In this document: positions 1-5,436 of the stretch, in pieces | Layout: the number at the start of each line of letters is the position of its first letter | Position numbering within the stretch: position 1 is the stretch's first letter | NCBI GenBank assembly: GCA_029937635.1 | Contig: JAPYPM010000134.1 | Span: forward strand, 1 to 6,338 | Length of the DNA: 6,338 nt | Source: Nitrospinaceae bacterium | GTDB lineage: Bacteria; Nitrospinota; Nitrospinia; Nitrospinales; VA-1 | Direction: 5' to 3' | Position numbers and translations under genes: made by a program | Notes under the pieces: model-generated | Told to the model about the DNA's origin: nothing | Seen by the model: only the letters and a program-made list of their open reading frames with translations | Database searches by the model: none

Positions 1-1111
1 CGTCTGTGTATATTGCTACATCAAACTGCGCTGCATGTCTTTGTATTTTCTCTGCATCAAATTGAGGCTCAATCAATTCAAAATGATGAATTGCTCTGAT
101 TAAATCTTCGGAAGTTTGTTCGTAAAAAAAGACTCCAGTAGGATTAGTTGTCTTAATTTCGGGAATTCCAGTATCGGACTTCCAAGTCTTTCTATCCGGA
201 ATAACTGTTTCTAAGGCCCCACCTCTTCCTAATGCAATCACAGGACTTCCCATAGCTTGCGCTTCTAAAAGAGTGATACCAAAATCTTCCTCTCCGCAAA
301 AAACGAAAGCTCTACAATTCGCATAGTGCTCTATAATTGACGAATCATCTAACCACCCCTCAAAGCGGATATTGGAATTAGCTATTCTCCGTAAAAAATT
401 AGAGTCCTGACCTTCGCCAACAACGACGAAAGGATAACCTAATTTGTTAAACGCTTCAACTGCCAAATCAACACGTTTATAGGGAGCAAATGCCGAAACA
501 ATTAAAAAATAATCATCCTTCTTATATCCACTTGGTTTGAATCGTTTCGTATCTACAGGAGGATTTATAACAGTCGCTTCTCTCTGGTAATACTTCTTAA
601 TTCGTTTTTGAACGTGACGGGAGTTAGCAATATAATGATCTACTCGCCTACTTGTTTTAGAGTCCCACCGCTGAAACCATGGTCTTAATAACTTCATAAT
701 CATCCACGGAATCAGACCGGATTTGGTTCTGCAAAAATATTGATCAAACTGATCCCATATATAACGCATTGGAGTATGACAGTAGCAAATATGAAGACTC
801 CCTGATCTTGGCTTGACACTTTTTGCGACACAATGGCTACTGCTTAAAATAAGATCATATTTTTTAAGATCAAACCTTTCTATAGCCAATGGCATGAGTG
901 GTAGATAGTAACGATACTTTGATTTAACAAATGGAAGGTTTTGAATAAATGATGTGTGAATCGTATGTAATTCTATAGTTGGAGAAACACTACCTGGAAT
1001 ATGAAGGAGAGTGAATAAATCAGCAGAAGGATAGAGAGTGCATAATACTTCAAGACACTTCTCTCCACCACGCATTCCTGTAAGCCAGTCATGAACAATT
1101 GCTATTTTCAT
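1..1111 (-). CDS. GT4-family glycosyltransferase, 3' end cut by the window edge
   Basis: This is a retaining GT-B glycosyltransferase of the GT4 type, which would move a sugar from a nucleotide-sugar donor onto a surface polysaccharide or lipid-linked acceptor at the cytoplasmic face. I translated 370 residues; the frame is still open at position 1. The N-terminus MKIAIVHDWLTGMRGGEK (residues 1-18) is typical of this family and fixes the ATG at 1111. The acceptor half covers about residues 1-190 and includes CYCHTPMRYIWD (109-120). The donor half starts near residue 200 and carries SAFAPYKRVDLAVEAF (206-221), VVGEGQ (230-235), and an E-x7-E motif (E275 and E283 in EDFGITLLEAQAMG). There is no clear Shine-Dalgarno before the ATG, and a terminator-like hairpin ends only 16 nt upstream. 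Donor and acceptor cannot be read from the sequence; the family match is secure. Confidence 0.93.
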   Translation of the reverse strand, partial: MKIAIVHDWLTGMRGGEKCLEVLCTLYPSADLFTLLHIPGSVSPTIELHTIHTSFIQNLPFVKSKYRYYLPLMPLAIERFDLKKYDLILSSSHCVAKSVKPRSGSLHICYCHTPMRYIWDQFDQYFCRTKSGLIPWMIMKLLRPWFQRWDSKTSRRVDHYIANSRHVQKRIKKYYQREATVINPPVDTKRFKPSGYKKDDYFLIVSAFAPYKRVDLAVEAFNKLGYPFVVVGEGQDSNFLRRIANSNIRFEGWLDDSSIIEHYANCRAFVFCGEEDFGITLLEAQAMGSPVIALGRGGALETVIPDRKTWKSDTGIPEIKTTNPTGVFFYEQTSEDLIRAIHHFELIEPQFDAEKIQRHAAQFDVAIYTD

Positions 1112-1127
1112 TTGCAAACCAAAACTA

Positions 1128-1187
1128 AAAAGGCGATAAGAAAACTACCAGAAAATTCTCTACTGGAACATTTTCTTATCGCCTTTT
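1128..1187 (-). terminator. Strong intrinsic terminator or attenuator hairpin before the glycosyltransferase
   Basis: A perfect 17-bp inverted repeat is visible: AAAAGGCGATAAGAAAA at 1128-1144 and its complement at 1171-1187. The 26-nt loop contains a further CCAG/CTGG pairing (1148-1151 with 1163-1166). Read on the minus strand, the stem ends in a U-rich tract (CTTTTTAGTTTT), as an intrinsic terminator does. It follows the stop of the lipoprotein gene by about 24 nt and ends 16 nt before the glycosyltransferase ATG. It could therefore be a full terminator for the upstream gene or an attenuator in the leader of the downstream one. Confidence 0.85.
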
Positions 1188-1211
1188 AAACTTTCTAGAA
1201 GCTTAGTAATG

Positions 1212-2189
1212 TCATTGAATATTTTTCAACTGCTTTAAAATTTTGCCTCGGACTTCTGACGGAGGATTATTCTTAAGAGCCGATTGAAGAATCTCTACTG
1301 CACGACTACTTTCACCCTTGAGAGAATAAACTCGACCTAGCATAAATCGTGAATCATGGACTTTATTGCCTCTTGGATAAGAATTAATGACAGTTTCAAA
1401 TTGAGTTACAGCATCCTCATACATCTCCAGTTTTACATAATTACTTCCAATCCAATAATCAATATTATCCTTTAATCGATGAGGAGGATTAGCCAATGAA
1501 AAACTCTGAAACTGAAGAATAGATTCATCATAGTTACCCGCACGATAAGATGCTAGTGCCTTATTATATTGTGGCGGAGTACTTATACTTCTGCGACGGG
1601 ATATTCCTCGTGCACGGGAATTACTTATTTTTACAGACCTTATACGATTTATTTCATCACTTAGGCGAGCTACTTGAAGCTTAAGTTCTTCAACTTCTGG
1701 CTCTAGATACTCAGATTGTCCAGATAAAGCTGAAAGGCTGCCCTCTAATTTTTCTTCGGCTTCGTCAATTTTTGGTTCGAGAGTTCTAAGAACCTCTTCT
1801 AATTCACTTACTTTGCTTATTAGGGCTTCTTGCTGAGTTTGTAGAGTACCTACATCCATTTTTAGCTCATTTTTATCTGAGCGCTGATCAATACTTGCAA
1901 AATCATCCTCGCCTTCTCCTAAAGCTTGATCATCATCGAATGCAAAGTCATCACCGAAGCTATTCTCACCTTCATCAAAAAAATCGTCCTCTCCTTCTCC
2001 TGAAGCTTGACTATCATCTTCAAAAGGAAAATCTTCTTCAAAAGCGAGGTCATCATCTTCATTTGATACCCATGGAATATAACTGCAGCCACCTAAAAAC
2101 ATTGAACCTGCAACTATTAAAATCATAAAAATTCGTAAGAATGGGTTTAAATTGGGCATAAATTTAGTTTCTTTATTGATTTCATTCAT
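1212..2189 (-). CDS. CpoB/YbgF-like TPR lipoprotein with acidic repeats and coiled coil
   Basis: This is a predicted lipoprotein of 325 residues from the ATG at 2189. A signal peptide ends in a lipobox (FLGGC, lipidated Cys at residue 35). Next come a very acidic stretch (about 43-104) with a 27-residue tandem repeat, a coiled coil (about 111-186), a basic patch (RARGISRRRS, 192-201), and C-terminal TPR-like helices (about 208-320: ALASYRAGNYDESILQF, YWIGSNYVKLEMYEDAV, FMLGRVYSLKGESSRAV). Coiled coil followed by TPR is the layout of CpoB/YbgF, which links Tol-Pal to peptidoglycan synthesis. E. coli CpoB is soluble and shorter, and no tol or pal gene is near, so the role is inferred. The open frame extends to a TTG at 2276, but that extension is not signal-like and has no ribosome site. 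The ATG at 2159 (315 residues) fits equally well and would give a compact signal peptide. Confidence 0.85.
   Translation of the reverse strand: MNEINKETKFMPNLNPFLRIFMILIVAGSMFLGGCSYIPWVSNEDDDLAFEEDFPFEDDSQASGEGEDDFFDEGENSFGDDFAFDDDQALGEGEDDFASIDQRSDKNELKMDVGTLQTQQEALISKVSELEEVLRTLEPKIDEAEEKLEGSLSALSGQSEYLEPEVEELKLQVARLSDEINRIRSVKISNSRARGISRRRSISTPPQYNKALASYRAGNYDESILQFQSFSLANPPHRLKDNIDYWIGSNYVKLEMYEDAVTQFETVINSYPRGNKVHDSRFMLGRVYSLKGESSRAVEILQSALKNNPPSEVRGKILKQLKNIQ
1900..2026 (-). repeat. 81-bp-spaced direct repeat encoding the acidic 27-residue unit
   Basis: Two similar blocks of about 46 bp, beginning at 1900 and 1981, lie exactly 81 bp (27 codons) apart inside the lipoprotein gene. Both encode a D-D-x-Q-A-x-G-E-G-E-D-D-F core. 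Most differences between copies are single bases, so this looks like a fairly recent in-frame duplication. The repeat gives the protein its extreme negative charge just after the lipid anchor. Confidence 0.8.
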
Positions 2190-2483
2190 CTTAATAGGCC
2201 TTGTCAAGAAATTGTCAATTAATACTCTTAAATATTGTTTATAGCAAGCTTCATGCCTAAAAATAAAAAACATCAACTTTAAATAATTTTAAATTATCAA
2301 TTTTATTTCAATAGATTATATTTTAAATCACAATATGTCATTAATATAGCTTCGTTTCATATCGATAAATCAAAGCTTTAACATTAGAAATATTTTAATT
2401 AAAAAAATCAATAGCCTTTAAAGTTTTCCTTATCCAGGTTATATCCTGTGAAAATACTTTAAAAATAAAAAAAACCATAAAAA
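2190..2483. other. AT-rich intergenic region without a gene
   Basis: About 290 bp separate the cysteine desulfurase stop from the lipoprotein start. I see no convincing gene: the longest minus-strand frame with an ATG here is 27 codons (from about 2479), and it lacks a ribosome site. The region holds the desulfurase terminator candidate, a small inverted repeat CAGGATATAACCTG at 2435-2448, an AT palindrome at about 2282-2296, and the promoter candidate at 2191-2218. Confidence 0.6.
2191..2218 (-). promoter_or_regulatory. Candidate sigma70-type promoter for the lipoprotein gene
   Basis: On the minus strand there is a perfect TTGACA (2218-2213), a 16-nt spacer, and TATTAA (2196-2191, four of six matches to TATAAT). 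The start point would fall near 2184, inside the coding region if translation began at 2189, but about 25 nt before the ATG at 2159. If real, it favours the shorter 315-residue product. The -10 match is imperfect. Confidence 0.35.
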
Positions 2484-2496
2484 CTACAGAGGGTTT
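2461..2496 (-). terminator. Weak terminator at the desulfurase stop codon
   Basis: On the minus strand AAACC (2496-2492) can pair with GGTTT (2476-2472) around a 15-nt loop that contains the stop codon. A run of eight T, one A and five T follows (2474-2461). The U-tract is excellent but the stem is only 5 bp, so efficiency is doubtful. Confidence 0.35.
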
Positions 2497-3638
2497 CTTC
2501 TACTTACTACAACTGCCTTAGCGAGAGCTTTGACCGCAAAATCAATATCCTCAGAAGTATTTGCCCATCCCAAACTAAAGCGTATAGAAGAATTAATCTT
2601 AGAAAGAGGCAACTTAAGTGCCGAAAGAACCTTTGAAGGCATACCTGTTCCAGAGCTACATGCCGATCCGGTTGATACCGATATCCCTTTCATATCCAAT
2701 GCTATCAATAATGTTTCTCCATCAGCCCCATCAAATCCACAACTCAATGTATTTGGAAGCCGATTTTTACTACAACCGTAAAACTCGACATTTGGAATAA
2801 GTCCTTCTATTTTATCCCGTAATAGATCCCGCATTATTTTCAATTGCTTTAACTTCCCCTTATTTATAAAATCTAAAGCTATTTGGCATGCCTTACCAAA
2901 ACCAACGATACCAGGTACATTTTCTGTCCCTCCACGTCTTTTTTTTTCCTGCCCTCCCCCACAGACAGGAGAAAAAAGTGCAGGTGTCCCGCGTTTAACA
3001 AATAATGCCCCAACACCTTTAGGTCCATATATTTTATGCGATGACATTGAAAGAAGATCTACAGAAAAATCATTCACATTAAATGCTACCTTGCCAACAC
3101 TTTGCACTGCATCAGTATGAAACAAGATGCCTTTATTTTTGATAAGGCTTCCTATTTCTTTAATATTTTGTAAAGTTCCGATTTCACTATTGGCGTGCTG
3201 AATGGTAACTAAGGAAGTAGATTCTGTAAGAGCATCTTCAACTTTCTTCGGGTCAACTCGGCCTAAACTATCTACCGGCAAGTAGTCGACATGAAAATCT
3301 AAAGCCTCAAGCTGTTTTAATGGATTAAGTATTGCTGCATGCTCTATCTCACATGTCACAATATGTCTTTTTTTACTATTTAACGCGAGAGCAACACCTA
3401 GAATCGCAAAATTATTTGACTCGGAGCCGCCACTTGTAAATACTATCTCACTTGGTCTCGCTCCGATAAGTTCTGCAACTTGGTCCCTTGCCACATCAAG
3501 AGAAACTCGTGCCGCTCTACCGTCAGAATGGATACTAGAAGGATTTCCAAAATTATCCTTATAAAATGGCAACATAACATCCAACACTTCCTTTAAAACA
3601 GGAGTTGTTGAATTATGATCAAGATAAATTTTATGCAA
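2484..3638 (-). CDS. Cysteine desulfurase, NifS/IscS type
   Basis: This PLP enzyme converts L-cysteine to alanine and passes the sulfur, as a persulfide, to Fe-S scaffolds or tRNA-thiolation proteins in the cytoplasm. The 384 residues match the usual length of about 385-400. Visible hallmarks are IYLDHNSTTP (4-13), SGGSESNN (69-76), the PLP-stacking His in CEIEHAA (H100), QHANSEIGTLQ (147-157), HTDAVQSVGK (174-183), the PLP lysine in SSHKIYGPKG (K202), GGGQEKKRRGGTEN (227-240), the persulfide cysteine in GSACSSG (C327), and the substrate-binding Arg in RFSLGW (R353). The start is a TTG: an in-frame TAA lies ten codons upstream with no ATG between, and GAGAG sits about 8 nt before it. It follows cysE by 113 bp on the same strand, so cysteine supply and cysteine use sit together. 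No iscU, nifU or iscR is adjacent, so nifS versus iscS cannot be decided. Confidence 0.96.
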   Translation of the reverse strand: MHKIYLDHNSTTPVLKEVLDVMLPFYKDNFGNPSSIHSDGRAARVSLDVARDQVAELIGARPSEIVFTSGGSESNNFAILGVALALNSKKRHIVTCEIEHAAILNPLKQLEALDFHVDYLPVDSLGRVDPKKVEDALTESTSLVTIQHANSEIGTLQNIKEIGSLIKNKGILFHTDAVQSVGKVAFNVNDFSVDLLSMSSHKIYGPKGVGALFVKRGTPALFSPVCGGGQEKKRRGGTENVPGIVGFGKACQIALDFINKGKLKQLKIMRDLLRDKIEGLIPNVEFYGCSKNRLPNTLSCGFDGADGETLLIALDMKGISVSTGSACSSGTGMPSKVLSALKLPLSKINSSIRFSLGWANTSEDIDFAVKALAKAVVVSRRNPL

Positions 3639-3689
3639 AACAAAACTCTCAGGACAAAAAACTTAAGAAAATTTAAAATACTATAAAAG

Positions 3690-3730
3690 TGTGGTCATCA
3701 GGAGTCCCTGTTCACAGGACTATCATCTAC
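3690..3730 (-). terminator. Hairpin between cysE and the desulfurase gene
   Basis: The minus strand reads AGTCCTGTGAACAGGGACT at 3721-3703: a 7-bp stem with one bulged G and a TGAA tetraloop. The flanks can add weaker pairing. A short T run follows about 15 nt later (CACTTTTATAG, near 3692-3682). This could be a leaky terminator, a processing signal or a stability element. The poor U-tract argues against complete termination. Confidence 0.4.
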
Positions 3731-3751
3731 AGAAATAGAACCGGACTGTGT

Positions 3752-4399
3752 TCAACCCTCAACTTGTTTTTTGAGTTCTCGAATCTCTTTTTCCATTTGT
3801 GGTAAGCGCTCCAACATACATTCGATATCATTGGCAACTGGGTCTGGGAAAGCATCTTTACCGTCAGCACCAGCTTGCGTGTTTGCTCCTGAAAATACTA
3901 TACGCCCCGGAACACCAATCACAGTAGAATACTCAGGAACATGCTGCAACACTACCGAGCCCGAACCAATTTTTGTATAACTGCCAACACGCGTTGGACC
4001 CAATACCTGTGCTCCTGCTCCTATAACAACATTATCTCCAATGGTCGGGTGTCGCTTACCATTTTTACTACTAAGTCCACCCAAGGTAACACCATGATAA
4101 ATGAAAACATTATCTCCAACCTCAGAGGTTTCGCCAATAACTACTCCCATCCCATGATCTATAAAAAATCGTTTTCCTATAATCGCAGCTGGATGTATTT
4201 CAATACCCGTCAACCAACGGATAAAAAAAGAAATAAACCGAGCCAAAAATTTAAGATTTAGTCCCCACAAAAAATGGGATACCCGATAACCAATCAACGC
4301 ATGGACACCAGGGTAAAGTAAAACAACTTCCCAAAAATTACGGGCAGCGGGATCTTTTTCAATAGCAACTTCAATATCTTCTTTTATTAATTTCAGCAT
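3752..4399 (-). CDS. cysE: Serine O-acetyltransferase
   Basis: The enzyme makes O-acetyl-L-serine from serine and acetyl-CoA, the committed step of cysteine synthesis in the cytoplasm. The 215 residues fit the short CysE form, which lacks the long N-terminal extension of the E. coli enzyme (273 residues). Residues 1-60 are helical, with DPAARNFWEVVLLYPGVHAL (16-35) and GYRVSHFLW (37-45). A left-handed beta-helix of hexapeptide repeats follows, with the catalytic pair in FIDHGMG (D81, H82), GETSEVGDNV (89-98), YHGVTLGG (101-108), KRHPTIG (H117), and the acetyl-CoA-binding end VIGVPGRIV (160-168). The tail ends in a charged helix (ECMLERLPQMEKEIRELKKQ). The ATG at 4399 lacks a clear Shine-Dalgarno, but the N-terminus aligns with the family. 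It is the first gene of a likely cysE-desulfurase unit; a candidate promoter lies at 4437-4466. Confidence 0.96.
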   Translation of the reverse strand: MLKLIKEDIEVAIEKDPAARNFWEVVLLYPGVHALIGYRVSHFLWGLNLKFLARFISFFIRWLTGIEIHPAAIIGKRFFIDHGMGVVIGETSEVGDNVFIYHGVTLGGLSSKNGKRHPTIGDNVVIGAGAQVLGPTRVGSYTKIGSGSVVLQHVPEYSTVIGVPGRIVFSGANTQAGADGKDAFPDPVANDIECMLERLPQMEKEIRELKKQVEG

Positions 4400-4436
4400 A
4401 AGAATCTTATTTACAATAACTTTAGCTAGATACTAA

Positions 4437-4466
4437 ATTGTAGTCTATTAAGAAGTGGCGTTGCAA
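4437..4466 (-). promoter_or_regulatory. Candidate cysE promoter with overlapping palindrome
   Basis: On the minus strand TTGCAA (4466-4461, four of six matches to TTGACA), an 18-nt spacer and TACAAT (4442-4437, five of six matches to TATAAT) form a plausible promoter, with a start near 4430 and a leader of about 30 nt. The -35 box lies inside the perfect 8-bp palindrome GTTGCAAC (4460-4467), a possible operator. A second small inverted repeat, TTTAG/CTAAA (4421-4425 with 4433-4437), falls at the predicted start point. Confidence 0.45.
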
Positions 4467-4551
4467 CCGCAATCCATTAAAGGTCATAGGGATATAATAA
4501 AATTAAACTTTGAATTAAAACATACAGTAGATTAATTTTGATTTATTTTCT

Positions 4552-4598
4552 AAAAGCTTTGAATTAACCACCACGAAAGGAGATAGACCAAAGCTTTT
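4552..4598. repeat. Perfect 10-bp inverted repeat upstream of cysE
   Basis: AAAAGCTTTG at 4552-4561 is perfectly repeated in inverted form at 4589-4598 around a 27-nt spacer. Transcribed on the minus strand the stem ends in four U but then runs into AGAAAATAAAT, so it is at best a poor terminator. It could form a hairpin in a transcript reading through from the upstream gene, or on the opposite strand. Confidence 0.65.
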
Positions 4599-4616
4599 CT
4601 CATCGACAGGGAAAAT

Positions 4617-4650
4617 GGGTAACATCTGGGCTGGAGAAACAGAAACACCC
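4617..4650. repeat. Two-part imperfect hairpin
   Basis: GGGT (4617-4620) pairs with ACCC (4647-4650), and inside it TCTG (4625-4628) pairs with CAGA (4640-4643), separated by a small internal loop and closed by an 11-nt loop. Each stem is only 4 bp, so alone it is weak; it gains interest from lying between two longer inverted repeats. Confidence 0.3.
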
Positions 4651-4661
4651 TCTTAGTAAAT

Positions 4662-4704
4662 CTAATGTTCAAGAACCATCCTTAAAGAAGATGAAGAAAA
4701 TTAG
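4662..4704 (-). terminator. Hairpin directly after the secreted-protein stop codon
   Basis: On the minus strand the outer arms CTAATTTTC (4704-4696) and GAACATTAG (4670-4662) pair at eight of nine positions. They enclose a second stem, CATCTT with AGGATG (4693-4688 with 4683-4678), which includes one G-U pair that can form only in the minus-strand transcript. It starts 1 nt after the stop codon. No U-tract follows, so it is more likely a 3' stability or Rho-related structure than a classical intrinsic terminator. Confidence 0.35.
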
Positions 4705-4705
4705 T

Positions 4706-5368
4706 TTAGAAATCTCCCTCTTTAATTTTAAACACATCAGGATCCTCAGGTTTTTCTATATAAGAAAGAGTAAGGGTTATATTTTTACCTGCTTTACTAT
4801 CCTTGTTTTTAGGATTGCTTAATAGTAAACGAGCTGCCCTACCCTTTTTATCTTTTCCTTGAAAAACTAAAATAACCCCTTCACCAAGCTTAGCATTTAA
4901 TGCAAATCCGTTTTTTTGGTATCTTTTCTGAGCAAAGTAGTTACGCAATTGATTTGCAGTCGAGACAATTTCTCCAGCATTAGGTTTTTTCTCAACAGGC
5001 CTTCCCCAGACAACATTGACATGAATTAATCTTTTCGATTTATAACCAAGTATATAAAAAACCTTAGAAGAGCCACTACCAGTTAACAAATCTTTAGTAT
5101 TGATACCCAAGGTAACTGTTTTTTCATTTGAGTTCACTACACGAGAAACATTCTTTTTTTTAATTCTAAAATCTTTGTTAATAGATTTAAAAACTTCACT
5201 TTCACTAAATCCAAACTTAGCAGATCTAAATCCATCTATTGAGGCCCACTCTTGAGAAACCCCGCTATCACTAGTTTTAGCTGCAGTCGACACTGTGGAA
5301 AATAAAATAAAGCTGAGTATTAAAAAAATAAACTGCGATAGTTTTTTTATTGGATCTAATCTAAGCAT
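4706..5368 (-). CDS. Secreted protein of unknown function
   Basis: I cannot assign a function. From the ATG at 5368 the product is 220 residues with a Sec signal peptide: basic start (MLRLDPIKK), hydrophobic core (about 12-25), and a probable signal peptidase I site after STA or STAA near residues 28-31. The mature part is lysine-rich with a conserved-looking stretch IDGFRSAKFGFSESEVFKSI (about 44-63), then VTLGINTKDLL, VFYILGYKSKRLIHVNVVWG, and a C-terminal beta-rich segment (GVILVFQG, ITLTLSYIEKP). It resembles uncharacterised periplasmic proteins of proteobacteria with a GFRSAKFGM-like motif, a match from memory only. A GTG two codons upstream (5374) is possible, but AGGAGAAGG is well spaced for the ATG and too close for the GTG. 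It begins 68 bp after scpA and probably shares its transcript. Confidence 0.85.
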   Translation of the reverse strand: MLRLDPIKKLSQFIFLILSFILFSTVSTAAKTSDSGVSQEWASIDGFRSAKFGFSESEVFKSINKDFRIKKKNVSRVVNSNEKTVTLGINTKDLLTGSGSSKVFYILGYKSKRLIHVNVVWGRPVEKKPNAGEIVSTANQLRNYFAQKRYQKNGFALNAKLGEGVILVFQGKDKKGRAARLLLSNPKNKDSKAGKNITLTLSYIEKPEDPDVFKIKEGDF

Positions 5369-5372
5369 ATTC

Positions 5373-5385
5373 ACCTTCTCCTGTG
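5373..5385 (-). promoter_or_regulatory. Ribosome binding site that fixes the secreted-protein start
   Basis: The minus strand reads AGGAGAAGGTGAATATG. AGGAG lies 9 nt and AAGG 5 nt before the ATG at 5368, whereas AGGAG is only 3 nt from the alternative GTG at 5374. This is the only strong Shine-Dalgarno in the window and supports the ATG. Confidence 0.65.
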
Positions 5386-5436
5386 AGATTAGACAAAAAA
5401 ATATATTTTATAACAAACAAAATTAACTCTGAGTAA

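Larger units (their letters stand above)
4400..4705. other. 306-bp intergenic region with structured, less AT-rich core
   Basis: Between the secreted-protein stop and the cysE start I find no secure gene. The left part (4400-4551) is AT-rich and carries the cysE promoter candidate. The right part (4552-4704) is less AT-rich and holds three consecutive inverted repeats (4552-4598, 4617-4650, 4662-4704). It also has short open frames on both strands: a plus-strand stretch of 41 codons with no early ATG (4531-4656) and a 36-codon minus frame (4625-4515). I do not recognise a known riboswitch, T-box, 6S, SRP, RNase P or tmRNA signature. Confidence 0.55.

Noticed and set aside
1895..2128. Plus-strand open frame rich in His, Leu and Lys
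   Set aside because: It is the antisense of the acidic repeat in the lipoprotein gene; its composition simply mirrors Asp/Glu codons.
2395..2479. A 27-codon minus-strand frame (MVFFIFKVF...)
   Set aside because: It overlaps the U-tract of the desulfurase terminator, has no ribosome site, and its Phe-rich product just reflects poly-T.
2530..2800. Two overlapping plus-strand open frames inside the desulfurase gene
   Set aside because: The minus strand here encodes the conserved desulfurase C-terminus including the catalytic cysteine, so these are shadows.
3771..4261. Plus-strand open frames opposite cysE
   Set aside because: They overlap the conserved CysE beta-helix on the other strand and have no recognisable domain.
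4560..4660. Cobalamin riboswitch on the plus strand (AGGGAA and GGGCTGG look suggestive)
   Set aside because: The rest of the cobalamin core is missing and no plus-strand gene follows for it to control.
4400..4705. Cysteine or serine T-box leader for cysE
   Set aside because: I find no TGGNACCGCG-like T-box sequence or specifier stem, and the genome looks Gram-negative.
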